Positions 43,020 through 52,313 of a stretch of DNA of 64,000 bases are shown in pieces. The stretch comes from Lujinxingia litoralis (GTDB lineage: Bacteria; Myxococcota_A; Bradymonadia; Bradymonadales; Bradymonadaceae). Location of the stretch: NCBI RefSeq assembly GCF_003260125.1, contig NZ_QHKO01000003.1, positions 124,001 through 188,000 of the forward strand, read 5' to 3'. The notes under the pieces are model-generated. The model was given only the letters and a program-made list of their open reading frames with translations. It did not search any database and was not told the origin of the DNA. The first letter of the stretch is position 1. The number at the start of each line of letters is the position of its first letter. Position numbers and translations under genes: made by a program.

Positions 43020-44402
43020 TTATTCGTCGCGAATCGCCCCGTTGGTGATCCAGGTCTGGATGTCTCCGAGTTCGCCCTCGCGCAGGCTGCCTTCGCCGGT
43101 CAGCGGGTTGTAGGGCATCGGGTAGCCCTCGATGCTCTCGTCGTTGATGAGCTTGAGCCAGAGGTAGCTCTGCTCGGGATTGCCGGGTTCGATCAGTTTG
43201 AGTCCGGGGCGTTGGACCGAGGCGTTGAAGAGGTGCTCGTAGGCATCTTCGCTGCGCAGGTCGAGGTCTTCGGCCGGGTTATTGCCGCCGTGGCACCCGC
43301 CGCAATTGGCCTGCAGCACTTTGGAGACTCGCCCCTTCCAGGTGACGCCCTCGCCGAGGAGGTTGAGGTTCTCGGGATCGTCGCTGTAGCTGCAGGAGGC
43401 GTAGTCGATGGCCGCGCTCATATCGGGCCAGGCCCCGTCGGCGGGGAGGCCTTCGACGAAGCAGAAGAGGGCCAGCATCTCGGGAATCGTCAGGGGCTGG
43501 TTGGCCAGGGGCATGCGCGAGCCGGCCACCGGCTGTCCCATCATGGTGCCGCGCATCCGCCCGATGAGGTAGCTACGCTCGGGGCTTCCCGGGGTGAGCA
43601 GCGAGACGGGACGCTCCTGGCGGGCGCCGTAGATGCCGTTGCGATTGAGATCGCCCTGGACGATGCCCACGGCGTTGAGCTCGTTGATTCGGTCGATCTG
43701 GTAGTTTCGGACCTCTCCGACCAGGTGTCGTCCTTCGTCGAGGATCCACCAGCGGGTGGTAAACGTGGCGTAGGGCAGGTCTTCGATGATGCCCTGGTCG
43801 TTGATGAAGGTGCGTACAAAGCGGCCGCCTCCCCAGATTTCTTCGCGGTCGATGGCAAGCGGCTCGCGCAGGAAGACGTGGAATCCCGGGCTGCCCACCT
43901 CGGGAAGGATGCCGGCCTCGCGGTAGTCCTGAATGTCGCCGGGGATGTACTCCACGTGGCCGATTTCGACCTCCGGGGCGTCGCGGTCCGCCATCATGAA
44001 GCGGTCGCCGGCCTGCTCGCAGCGGTCGTCGACCGAGGTCCAGTCGCCGGGTTGCACGTTGCAGGGGGCATTGATGGTGGCAAGGAAGTTTGCCGGCGTG
44101 CGTAGGTCCGGGTACTCGGACTGGTTATGGCAGACCCCGCCGTTGGGGCTGCAGGTGCGTGTGATCACCTTTTTGTGGAGATCGTTTCCGGTGCGGTAGA
44201 GCTCGATGGCTTCCAGCACCATGGCGTTGTCGCCCTGGTAGGTAGGGGCCTGGTCGGTGCTCTCATGACCGAAATTCGGGCGCTGGGGTTCGAAGGGGGA
44301 GAACTCACCAAGGGCCTGGTCGGAGAAGTCCGGGCCGCAGGCCGGGGCGCCTACCAGAAGGGCGGCGCAGGCAACAACAAAGGAGAGGCGTTGGGCAGAC
44401 AT
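43020..44402 (-). CDS. Cytochrome c-type lipoprotein of the DUF1501 cluster
   Basis: A 460-residue secreted protein with a signal ending LLVGAPAC. A canonical heme-attachment motif CGGCH lies at residues 367-371 in a cytochrome c-like segment that continues EPGNPEQSYLWLKL (a typical c-type domain helix) and ends with a PMPYNPLTGEG methionine-ligand region. Near the N-terminus CSPNGGVCH (84-92) is a CX6CH variant that may bind a second heme. The middle part is unfamiliar. Such proteins occur with DUF1501 and DUF1549-type proteins in planctomycetes and related deltaproteobacteria. The gene starts 9 bp after the DUF1501 stop, so the two are coupled. Confidence 0.82.
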   Translation of the reverse strand: MSAQRLSFVVACAALLVGAPACGPDFSDQALGEFSPFEPQRPNFGHESTDQAPTYQGDNAMVLEAIELYRTGNDLHKKVITRTCSPNGGVCHNQSEYPDLRTPANFLATINAPCNVQPGDWTSVDDRCEQAGDRFMMADRDAPEVEIGHVEYIPGDIQDYREAGILPEVGSPGFHVFLREPLAIDREEIWGGGRFVRTFINDQGIIEDLPYATFTTRWWILDEGRHLVGEVRNYQIDRINELNAVGIVQGDLNRNGIYGARQERPVSLLTPGSPERSYLIGRMRGTMMGQPVAGSRMPLANQPLTIPEMLALFCFVEGLPADGAWPDMSAAIDYASCSYSDDPENLNLLGEGVTWKGRVSKVLQANCGGCHGGNNPAEDLDLRSEDAYEHLFNASVQRPGLKLIEPGNPEQSYLWLKLINDESIEGYPMPYNPLTGEGSLREGELGDIQTWITNGAIRDE

Positions 44403-44411
44403 CGGGGGCTC

Positions 44412-45824
44412 TCAGGCGAAGAGATCGTCAAAGGGGCGATCGGCCGGGAAGAACTCGCGGTGGTCGCAGCCCAGGGCGTCCATCAGGGTCTTGAGCAGCG
44501 AGCGGTAGGAGTAGACCTGACCCTCGGGGGCCAGGTCGGAGGGGCGGGTCATGCCCAGGGAGCGGCCGCCCTTGCCGGCGGCGGTGATCAGGCCGCCCAT
44601 CACCGGCATCGACATCCAGCGGGTGGCGTAGTCTCCGGCGTGGTCGCTGCCGCGAGCGGAGTTAAAGCGGCTGCCGCGGGCGGTGCGACCGAACTCGCTG
44701 CCGCAGACCACCAGGGTGTGATCCCAGTAGGTGCCGCCTTCGGGGTGGCTCATGGCTTTGAGGGCGACCTCCAGGCCGCTCAACAGGTGGCCCAGCTCCT
44801 CGATGTGACGCGGGAGCCCGTTCTCCTCGCCGGAGTGCATGTCGTAGGAGCCCTGGTTGAAGTAGACCGCCGGGCAGCCGAAGTGGAAGAGGCGCAGTGC
44901 CAGACGTACGTTTCGGGCGGCGCGGCTGTTGCCGAAGATCGTGGCCAGATCCTGATTGCTCAGCCCGTCGATGGGTTCGTCGGAGCCGTTGCGAATCTTG
45001 AGGACGTCGTCGTTGAAGATCTCGGCGTAGAGTTCGGTGGCGGCGCGGGTCTGCATGTAGGCGTCGACCGGTGCGCGGTTCTGGGGGTGATGGACGTCGC
45101 GGTAGCGCTGGTCGACGGAGGCCGACATCATCTGAGCCCACTCCGGCAGGGTGTTAGCGGCCGAGAAACCAAAGCTCTCAAAGCCATCGCCCTGCATCAC
45201 GGGGGGGCGGTGGGCGGCGTAGATACCCGAGCCCAGGGCCATCCCGGAGTCCCCCAGGGAGAAGGCCGGAAGGGCCACCTCTCCGCGCTGACGAGCGGCC
45301 TCAAAACGCTCGCGCAGCCCGTAATTGATCATGGTCAGAAAAGAGGTGCCCCCGCCGACATAGCCGGTGTTAAAGCGCTGCAATCCGGTGTTGTGGTTGC
45401 CGTCGGCCCGGGCCGAGAGGGGCTCGTGATCGATGCAGGGGAGCACGGCGATCTGGTCGGCCATCTCGGTGAGCGGACGCATGCCCAGGGCGGCGCGCTG
45501 GGCGCCCTGGTCGCCGTTGAGCCAGCCGGCAAGTTCGAAGAGTTTGCCCACCCCCCACTCGGCGCCGCTGGCGACGTTTTCGGCTTTGCCAAAGGGGTTG
45601 AACTCGGCGGCGGCGTCGCTGTTGAAGGCTGCGGTGAAGCGGAAGCCGCCGGAGAGGCGGATGTAGATCAGGTGTTTGGCCGCTCCCCGCGCTTCGGTTT
45701 GCGCGATGGCGCTGTTGGGGATCCAGATGTGAGGCATGGCGATGGAGGCCGCGGCTACGCCCAGGCCTTTTAAAAAGGAGCGCCGCCCGAACTTGATACC
45801 ACTGGAGTCTGCGTTGTCTGACAT
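44412..45824 (-). CDS. DUF1501 domain protein, Tat-exported
   Basis: A 470-residue protein with a twin-arginine signal (GRRSFLKGLGVAAASIAMP, residues about 13-31), so it is exported folded, probably with a bound metal or cofactor. The remainder matches DUF1501, a sulfatase/alkaline-phosphatase-superfamily-like fold: LIYIRLSGGFRFTAAFN near the start, LNTYFNQGSYDMHS-type segment and VVCGSEFGRTAR. The activity of DUF1501 is unknown. ATG 45824 has GAGG 7 bp upstream; the longer open frame is not coding. It sits between a DUF1549/1553-like lipoprotein (29-bp gap) and a cytochrome lipoprotein (9-bp gap). Confidence 0.9.
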   Translation of the reverse strand: MSDNADSSGIKFGRRSFLKGLGVAAASIAMPHIWIPNSAIAQTEARGAAKHLIYIRLSGGFRFTAAFNSDAAAEFNPFGKAENVASGAEWGVGKLFELAGWLNGDQGAQRAALGMRPLTEMADQIAVLPCIDHEPLSARADGNHNTGLQRFNTGYVGGGTSFLTMINYGLRERFEAARQRGEVALPAFSLGDSGMALGSGIYAAHRPPVMQGDGFESFGFSAANTLPEWAQMMSASVDQRYRDVHHPQNRAPVDAYMQTRAATELYAEIFNDDVLKIRNGSDEPIDGLSNQDLATIFGNSRAARNVRLALRLFHFGCPAVYFNQGSYDMHSGEENGLPRHIEELGHLLSGLEVALKAMSHPEGGTYWDHTLVVCGSEFGRTARGSRFNSARGSDHAGDYATRWMSMPVMGGLITAAGKGGRSLGMTRPSDLAPEGQVYSYRSLLKTLMDALGCDHREFFPADRPFDDLFA

Positions 45825-45853
45825 CGTAAACCTCGTTGAAGTGGGTCGGGGGC

Positions 45854-47674
45854 TCAGTAAAAAAGCATCTCGGAGCTGGAGAGCAGCGCGAAGCAGGAGG
45901 GGCGGGCGAACTCGGCGGCCCGACACAGGGCGCGCTCACAGGTGTCGCCGTGGGTGGTGGCCATGGCGCGTTCGTCGTCGGTCATCGGTCGGCCGTAGAA
46001 GCGCTCGATTTGATGCTCCAGGATCGACTGGGCCAGGGCCGGGGTGACCGCGGCGTCGGGGTGGACGTCCGGGGGCAGGAGACCTTCGATCGCGGCGCCG
46101 TCTCCCCGGGCTCCGGCCGGGTCGCAGACCTGGTTGACGAAGTTGAGCTGGGTGGCGGTGGTCAGAATGCTCACGATTTTAAAGCGTCCACCGACCTCAT
46201 TGGCCGGGCAGCCGCCCAGGTTGCGGGCCAGGTCGCTGTAGTCGCGGCGGACGTCTTCGCCATCGTCGCGCATCTCCCAGTCGGAGCTCTCCAGGAGTGC
46301 GATGGCGCTGATGGAGTCGGCGTTGAGCAGGTCGCGGGGGTCGCTGATGCGGTGATCGCAGCGGGAGAGGTCGTAATCCAGGGTGTGCTTGATGGAGTCG
46401 AGCCAGACCTCGGCGTCGACCTGCTTGAGAGGGCCGAAGGTCCAGCGGTGGTCGGTGTCGGTGAGTCCGCGGGCGGTCTGCAGGTAGGCCACCGAGGTGA
46501 GGATGGCGTGGTGCACCGCGCGGATGTCTCCGTTGTAGCGCAGTAGATGCCGGACCAGCGCCTGGCGCACTTCCGGGACCATGGTGCCAAGGTCGTAGCC
46601 CAGGTAGCGCTGGATCACCTGATCGACGGCTGTCTCCCAGAAGGCCTGCTGGCGGGCCAGCAGGCGGCCGGGGATCTGGAGTTTTTCCCACTCATCGGCG
46701 CGTAGCAGACCGCTCCACATCTGACCGTCTTCGCCGTCGGCGCGGACATCCGGGCTGAGGATGAGTTCGTTGTAGCCGTAGAGGATGCTGGTGCATTCTC
46801 CGCGGCTGTTCGGATCGATCTGCCCCTCATCGTCGACACAGCGGTAACGGATGTAGGCGTCGCTCAGGCGCATGCCCAGGGTGGGATGGTCGTAGTAGCC
46901 GTTGGTCCACAGGGCGTAGAGGCGCGCCAGGTCGCTGCGCTCGCTGCCCAGGGGCGGGCGGCCCATAAAGAGGTGGAAGAGGGCCTCGGCGCGGTCGCCG
47001 GCGGTGTCGTGACGGCGAGTGAGCACGGGGTGCGCGCTGGCGATGGCGGCGAAGTGATCGTAGGCGACCTGGCCGCGGTAGAGTTTGCCGACCAGCGCAT
47101 CCATATCGTAGATGCGTTCAATGCTCAGGGCGCGGGTGTTGTAGAGGAACTTATCGGCCCACCAGCGCTGGTTGCCCTCGACAAAAGCCTCGGAGTCCAG
47201 GAGCGCGTTGACGACCTCATCCCAGCTTTTTCCGGCGCAGCTTCGGTTGACCTCGCCGCGGGTCGGGAAGCGACCGACGACATCGACGAAGAGTCTGCGA
47301 CAGGCCTCGTTGGCGTAGATGGGTTGAGGTTCCAGGCCCACGCCCCACAGGCTGGTGCAGAGCCCCTGGTGGACGGGGTTCTCCAGGTTCTGGGCGTCGC
47401 AAAACGTTAAGCATTCGGCGCCACAGTCGGGCACTGCGCTGCCCTGGGGGGGCTCCACCGGGAGCGCGGCGGGCAAGGCGTCGGTGCCGCCGACGAACTC
47501 GCCAGTGCTGACCGCGCTGCCATCGCCGGCGGCCGAGCCGGGGCCGCGGGCCGGGTTGCGAGGGTCAAATTCACTCTCTGAGCAGGCAACAAGCGCCAGA
47601 CTCAGCACCAGCGGCGTCAGCCAGGTGAACCAGCGTGGGCCGCGGCGGACAACAGTCGGGGAGGGGCTGCTCAT
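45854..47674 (-). CDS. DUF1549/DUF1553-like lipoprotein
   Basis: A 606-residue predicted lipoprotein (LVLSLALVAC) with a Gly/Ser/Pro-rich linker and a cysteine-rich N-terminal patch (CGAECLTFC). The core resembles the DUF1549/DUF1553 proteins that accompany DUF1501. RLFVDVVGRFPTRGEV and EGNQRWWADKFLYN correspond to the first part. LRYNGDIRAVHHAILTSVAY is the hallmark helix of the second. No heme motif CxxCH is visible in it. It is first in the three-gene unit with the DUF1501 and cytochrome genes and is separated from the beta-barrel gene by 101 bp. Function unknown; association with cell-surface electron transfer is inference. Confidence 0.78.
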   Translation of the reverse strand: MSSPSPTVVRRGPRWFTWLTPLVLSLALVACSESEFDPRNPARGPGSAAGDGSAVSTGEFVGGTDALPAALPVEPPQGSAVPDCGAECLTFCDAQNLENPVHQGLCTSLWGVGLEPQPIYANEACRRLFVDVVGRFPTRGEVNRSCAGKSWDEVVNALLDSEAFVEGNQRWWADKFLYNTRALSIERIYDMDALVGKLYRGQVAYDHFAAIASAHPVLTRRHDTAGDRAEALFHLFMGRPPLGSERSDLARLYALWTNGYYDHPTLGMRLSDAYIRYRCVDDEGQIDPNSRGECTSILYGYNELILSPDVRADGEDGQMWSGLLRADEWEKLQIPGRLLARQQAFWETAVDQVIQRYLGYDLGTMVPEVRQALVRHLLRYNGDIRAVHHAILTSVAYLQTARGLTDTDHRWTFGPLKQVDAEVWLDSIKHTLDYDLSRCDHRISDPRDLLNADSISAIALLESSDWEMRDDGEDVRRDYSDLARNLGGCPANEVGGRFKIVSILTTATQLNFVNQVCDPAGARGDGAAIEGLLPPDVHPDAAVTPALAQSILEHQIERFYGRPMTDDERAMATTHGDTCERALCRAAEFARPSCFALLSSSEMLFY

Positions 47675-47775
47675 GGCTCGTCCTGGGGTAGGAGGGCACC
47701 GGGATCGGGTCAGGGAGATCAGATGGGCTCAGAGTACTCGGGGAGGGTTCCCCCCGGGCAAATTGGCGGCGCTCT

Positions 47776-48492
47776 TCAGAGGCGGACTTCCAGAGCCAGG
47801 CCCACGCGGGTGCGCATGGTGCCGGCGGTCCATTTTTTTCGAAACGCGACGTCGTTGACGTTCTGCTCGGTGTTAAAGATCCAGATCGACTGCCACTGCA
47901 CCCCGACATCGGCACGCAGGGCGAGTCGCTCATCAAAGCGATAGGTCGCCAGCACCTGGGGCGCCGCGCTCCAGCCCAGTCGGGGGAGCATGAAGGTGTT
48001 GACGTCTTGATCCTGAAGCTCGCGGATCTCCGCGCGAAGATCACCCCGGGGAAAGAGTCCTACCAGGCCCACCTGTGCTCCCAGGCCCAGGTCGATGCGC
48101 TCGGTGATGCCGATGTTCCACTCGGCGTGGGCCATCACCTCAAGCAGGGGGCCGAATTCGTAGACCTCAATGGGGTCTTCGGGCTGGCCATCCTCATCGA
48201 GCACGTTGGCGCGGTAGTTTCCGATGAAGTCGATGCCGCCGCCGATGCGGAAGTGCTCTTTAAAGGGGCGCAGGTAGAGGATGCGCGCGCTGAGGAAGTC
48301 GGCGTTTTCGTAGGCGAAGCTCTCGTCGCGCTCTTGAACGCTGATCTGCTGTTCGCCGGTGAGTTCGCCTTCTTCGCTGTAGGCGGTGCCGCCGAGGACC
48401 AGGCTGGACTGAGCAAGGGCAGGAGCGGCGGAGGTGAGGGTGAGCCCGGTCAGGGCGCACAGCGCGAGCAGGGGTGAGAGGTAGCGGGACAT
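47776..48492 (-). CDS. Predicted outer-membrane beta-barrel protein
   Basis: A 238-residue exported protein with a Sec signal ending in PALAQ. The mature part is built of about eight to ten amphipathic strands of alternating polar and hydrophobic residues, with Gly and aromatic residues at turns (FRIGGGIDFIGNYRANV, RIDLGLGAQVGLVG), ending in VGLALEVRL with a hydrophobic last residue. This fits a small outer-membrane barrel. ATG 48492 is chosen because it is preceded by GAAGGTG; two other ATG codons lie 12 and 18 bp upstream. It precedes the DUF1501 cluster by 101 bp in the same direction. Confidence 0.8.
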   Translation of the reverse strand: MSRYLSPLLALCALTGLTLTSAAPALAQSSLVLGGTAYSEEGELTGEQQISVQERDESFAYENADFLSARILYLRPFKEHFRIGGGIDFIGNYRANVLDEDGQPEDPIEVYEFGPLLEVMAHAEWNIGITERIDLGLGAQVGLVGLFPRGDLRAEIRELQDQDVNTFMLPRLGWSAAPQVLATYRFDERLALRADVGVQWQSIWIFNTEQNVNDVAFRKKWTAGTMRTRVGLALEVRL

Positions 48493-48557
48493 CGGCACCT
48501 TCATCGTCATCGGTCAGCGTCAGCGTCAGCGGGTTATGCGTAAGCAGGTGGGTAAGG

Positions 48558-48586
48558 AGTGAACGTTGTGTGAGCTTTCCTGTCAA
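48558..48586 (-). promoter_or_regulatory. Candidate promoter of the beta-barrel gene
   Basis: On the minus strand, a perfect TTGACA (48581-48586) overlapping the kinase stop codon and TTCACT (48558-48563) are separated by 17 bp. The -10 matches only three of six bases. Confidence 0.42.
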
Positions 48587-50301
48587 GGTTGGGAGGCTTG
48601 CCGGGTCTGCTCGAAGACAAGCTCGCGGTAGCGGCTCAGATGCTCGACGAGCGCGAGGGCATCGTCGGTGTCGGAGGCGTCTCGGGGGTGAATGCGCGCG
48701 ACGTGAAAGTCGAGTACCACATGAAGATCCGGTGGCGAGATGGCCGCGAGGATGTCATGGAGCGCTTGAGAGTCGTTGGCCCGGTAGACGGTCAACTCCA
48801 GGGTCGCGTCCTGGCGAGCGATCAGGGTGGCGTCGTAGCTCAGCCCCTCCAGGGTGACCGGGTCGCGGGCGTCGACCACTCGCCAACCTCCGGAGCGCGC
48901 GGCCAGTAAAATGCCGTCGGTGGTGAAGACCGAGGGGCGCGCGGTGGCGGGGGGCTGCGGTGCGGGAGCCGCGGCGGAGGGCTGCGGTGCGGGCTCTGTC
49001 AGCGTTCCGGGGCGCAGGAGGAGCGCGGCGGCAAGGGCGCCGGCGAGTGCCAGGACTCCCAGGGCCACTTTCATGCGGTGGCGACGTTGGGGGGGGCGTG
49101 GCGCCAGCGCTTCCTGGCGACCGGAGGAGGTGCGGTCGGAGGGGGCGCGGCGAGGGGCGGGGTTGGGAAGATCGAGCTCAAGCTCCTCCAGGTTCGGGCG
49201 GGGGTGCCCGCCGGAGGCAGCGCGATGCTGAGCGTGGGGGCCGGAGCGCGATGTGCGGGCCGGGCTGGGAGGAGGGGAGGTGCGCTGCTGGCGCGGCTGA
49301 GAGGCCCACAAAAAGTAGTTTTCGGATTGATCCGGGTCGAGCACGTTGGGGTCCATCACGGGGCCGCTGGTCCCGAGCCTGGACTCTTCTTCGCTGGTCG
49401 GATCGGGGAGAGCGTTGGAGGCTACGACCTCGCAGGCTTCCAACGCCCGGAGCATCTCACTGGCCGAGGCGTAGCGTTGCGCGGGGGCTTTGCTGACCGC
49501 GCGTTCGATTACCGCGGCCAGCGCGGGGCGCACCCGAAGGTGGGGAGGCAGGGTCCAGGCAGTGGTCGCCCGGGCCTCCAGAGCGCAATCGCGTAGCGTT
49601 GATGATTGAATCATCGGCTCGCCGACCAGCGCCTCATAGAAGAGCGCGCCCACGGCGAAGATGTCGGCGGCAAAGGTGAGTTCCTGGCCCTGAAGCTGCT
49701 CAGGCGGGGCGTAACGCGGGGTGCCAAGAAAGAGCTTGCGACCGTTGGGGCCAAGCTCCGGACCGGAGTCACCCATGATACGGGCGATTCCGAAGTCGAG
49801 CACTTTGACGACCTCTTCGCCCTTGAAGTTGGGGGCGAGCATGATGTTGGCGGGTTTTAAGTCGCGGTGGAGCATGTTGCGGTGGTGGGCCTCCTCCAGA
49901 CTGCTCAGAATCTGGAGAAAGGTGGACACCGCCTGGTGTTCATCGAAGGGGCCCCGGTCGGCCAGAGCGCGTTTGAGCGTGACGCCGTCGATGTACTCCA
50001 TCACCAGGTAGAGCACGCCGTTGTGATCGACGCCGTAGTCGTAGATCGTCACGGTGTTGGGATGGGTGAGTTGACTGACCAGCCGGGCTTCGCGCTCAAA
50101 GCGCTCAGCCCGGCGTCGGGCGCGCTCCGGATCCTGGTTGGCCGGGAGCGTGGGGTCGAAGACTTTGACGGCCACGCGCCGATCCATGCTCATGTGCACG
50201 CCGCGGTAGACGTTGCTAAAGCCGCCTCGCCCGATCAGCTCCTCCAGGCAGTACTTCCCCCCGATGATTTTGCCCTGCTCTAAGACGTCCCCGGCATCCA
50301 T
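48583..50301 (-). CDS. Membrane-anchored Ser/Thr protein kinase (PknB type)
   Basis: A 572-residue kinase. The cytoplasmic catalytic domain (residues 15-285) is complete: glycine loop IGRGGFSNV, Lys46 in VAVKVF, catalytic HRDLKPAN (Asp147), DFG (Asp169) and GTPRYAPPEQ. A long Pro/Ser/Arg-rich juxtamembrane region (300-410) precedes one transmembrane helix (about 411-430). The 130-residue extracytoplasmic domain begins DGILLAARSGGWRVV, has no PASTA repeats and is unfamiliar; it presumably senses an envelope signal. It is upstream of the barrel-DUF1501 genes in the same orientation, with a 90-bp gap to the barrel gene and its own promoter in between. Confidence 0.93.
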   Translation of the reverse strand: MDAGDVLEQGKIIGGKYCLEELIGRGGFSNVYRGVHMSMDRRVAVKVFDPTLPANQDPERARRRAERFEREARLVSQLTHPNTVTIYDYGVDHNGVLYLVMEYIDGVTLKRALADRGPFDEHQAVSTFLQILSSLEEAHHRNMLHRDLKPANIMLAPNFKGEEVVKVLDFGIARIMGDSGPELGPNGRKLFLGTPRYAPPEQLQGQELTFAADIFAVGALFYEALVGEPMIQSSTLRDCALEARATTAWTLPPHLRVRPALAAVIERAVSKAPAQRYASASEMLRALEACEVVASNALPDPTSEEESRLGTSGPVMDPNVLDPDQSENYFLWASQPRQQRTSPPPSPARTSRSGPHAQHRAASGGHPRPNLEELELDLPNPAPRRAPSDRTSSGRQEALAPRPPQRRHRMKVALGVLALAGALAAALLLRPGTLTEPAPQPSAAAPAPQPPATARPSVFTTDGILLAARSGGWRVVDARDPVTLEGLSYDATLIARQDATLELTVYRANDSQALHDILAAISPPDLHVVLDFHVARIHPRDASDTDDALALVEHLSRYRELVFEQTRQASQP

Positions 50302-50477
50302 AGCGTCTCAAGGCTCCTGCCGCAGCATGCACCCGAACACGGCGTGAGGGCACCGCGCTTAAAGGGTGAGGCAGCGCGTGCCCGTGAACCTCTTCGGGGG
50401 CGGTTTTCGGCGTGGGTAGGTGGTTGCTCGCTCAACGCGCCTGAAGGTAACATAGGGGGGCGGAGGTTAGAATAGAC

Positions 50478-52313
50478 GTGGATGTAAGGGTTCGTAATCT
50501 CGGGGGACTCTGGGTGGCGCTGCTGCTGAGCGGGCTCCTGGCGGGCTGCGCCAGCGTGGGCAGCGTCGCCGAGCCTGAAGCGCTTGGCGAGGCGTCGCCG
50601 GTGGTGCCGGAGGGCGGGAGCACGGATGCTCCGGGGCTCTGCGCCGAGGTGTCTGCGGCCTGCGCCGGCCTGGATCGCTACCTGTGGGATGGCACGCCGA
50701 TCCCCGAAGTGCTCGATGAGGCGGTGGTGGTGCTTCAGGAGCGCTGCCAGGCCGGGGTGGGATCGGGGTGCACGGCGCTGGCCTCGTTGCGAGTGCTCGG
50801 CCGCGGGGTAGAACTCGATCTGGAGCGGGCGCGGACGCTTTACGTGCGCGCCTGTGAGCTGGGTGCGGGGCCGGGGTGTCTGGGGGCCGGCTGGATGCGC
50901 TTCCACGGCCAGGGTGCCCCGGCCACGCCGCAGCTGGCCGTGGCCGACTGGCGACGCGGATGCGACCTGGGAGACGCGCCGAGCTGTCGCCAGATCGCGG
51001 GGCTCTACCATTTTGGTAACGTGCTGGAGCCTTCGCCCGAGCTGGCGGTAACCTACTTTACGCGCGCCTGTGCCGGAGGCGATCCGCAGGGCTGCGAGGA
51101 CCTGCTCACGCATTACAACCTTCGGCTCGCCGAGAGGGATGACGCAGAGGATGACTCGGTACGCGTGCTGCCCTTCTTAGAGGCGGGCTGCGACGGGGGG
51201 CATCCACTCTCCTGCGTGCTCGCCGGTGCATTTGCCGAGGAGGGGCGCGGACGCGGCGTCGACGCCGGACGTGCCGCGGCGCTCTACCGTCGGGGCTGTG
51301 AGGAGGGCGAGCAGTACGGCTGCACGCTGCTCGGAATGCTCTATGAGCGCGGTGCCGGCGTGAGTGAAAACCATCGTCGCGCGGCCGAGTACTATGTCAA
51401 AGCCTGCGAGGAGGGGAACGCCCAGGGATGTGTCAGTCTGGGCGTGGTGCGACTTCGGGGGCGGGGCATCGCCGGCGATCCGGAGCTGGCCAGAGAGGCC
51501 TTTGAGACGGCCTGTGAGATGGGCAATAGCCGGGGGTGTTATAACCTGGGCGTGATGCTGCGTGATGGGCGCAGCGGGGAGCCCGAGGAGGCACAGGCCG
51601 CGGTGCGCTTCTGGATCGGGTGCGAACTGGGCAACGGGCAGGCCTGTGATGCGCTGGCGCTCTTATACGATGAGGGGCGTGGTGTGCCTGAAGATAAGGC
51701 GTTGGCCGAGGCGCTGCATCAGCGGGCCTGTGAGGCCGGCTGGGCCAAGGGCTGCTACAACGTGGCGGTGAGCTTTGAGATGGCCGGTGAAGAGCGGGCC
51801 GGGAGTCCGGAGGCCCTGGAGGCGTATCGGCGTGGCTGCCAGGGGGGCTTCGGGCGCTCCTGCTGGCACCTGGGGCACCGGCTCTACGCCGAGGCGAGCG
51901 AGAGTGCCGAGGTCGTGGAAGCGCTGGAGGCCTTTGAGCGCGGCTGCCGGCTGGAGCCGGGGCGCGCGTGCAGTCGCGCAGCAGCCATTCTCATGGACGA
52001 TGTTCGAGTGCCCCGCAGCCCCCAGCGTGCGCGTCGGGTGATGGCCTCGGGGTGTGAGGCCGATGATGCGGAGAGCTGTCTGCGACTGGGGCACCTTTAC
52101 GAGATTGGGGAGGTGGTCCGCGAAGATCGCCAACGGGCCCGGGTGCTCTACGCCCGGGCTTGCGGTCTGGGGGAGGCTCATGGTTGCAGCCGACGAGGCG
52201 CGATGTTGCTGGACGATCCCCGGCGTCGCGACGATGGTCGCCGCCTGCTTGAGCAGGGCTGTGCGCGGGGCGACGACTGGGCCTGTGAGCGTCTGGAGGG
52301 CGCTCGCGACTAG
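50478..52313 (+). CDS. Sel1-repeat lipoprotein with paired cysteines
   Basis: A 611-residue lipoprotein (LLSGLLAGC). Nearly all of the mature part is made of about 13 Sel1-like helical repeats of 34-40 residues. Most carry the pattern A-x3-GC-x-L-G-x3-GC or CELGAGPGC, two cysteines per repeat seven residues apart, as in Helicobacter cysteine-rich proteins, where they form disulfides in the periplasm. The role is probably protein-protein interaction in the envelope. The start is GTG 50478; GGAGG (50462-50466) lies 11 bp before it, slightly far. No alternative in-frame start precedes the signal peptide. Converges on the DUF938 gene with a 4-bp overlap. Confidence 0.87.
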   Translation: MDVRVRNLGGLWVALLLSGLLAGCASVGSVAEPEALGEASPVVPEGGSTDAPGLCAEVSAACAGLDRYLWDGTPIPEVLDEAVVVLQERCQAGVGSGCTALASLRVLGRGVELDLERARTLYVRACELGAGPGCLGAGWMRFHGQGAPATPQLAVADWRRGCDLGDAPSCRQIAGLYHFGNVLEPSPELAVTYFTRACAGGDPQGCEDLLTHYNLRLAERDDAEDDSVRVLPFLEAGCDGGHPLSCVLAGAFAEEGRGRGVDAGRAAALYRRGCEEGEQYGCTLLGMLYERGAGVSENHRRAAEYYVKACEEGNAQGCVSLGVVRLRGRGIAGDPELAREAFETACEMGNSRGCYNLGVMLRDGRSGEPEEAQAAVRFWIGCELGNGQACDALALLYDEGRGVPEDKALAEALHQRACEAGWAKGCYNVAVSFEMAGEERAGSPEALEAYRRGCQGGFGRSCWHLGHRLYAEASESAEVVEALEAFERGCRLEPGRACSRAAAILMDDVRVPRSPQRARRVMASGCEADDAESCLRLGHLYEIGEVVREDRQRARVLYARACGLGEAHGCSRRGAMLLDDPRRRDDGRRLLEQGCARGDDWACERLEGARD

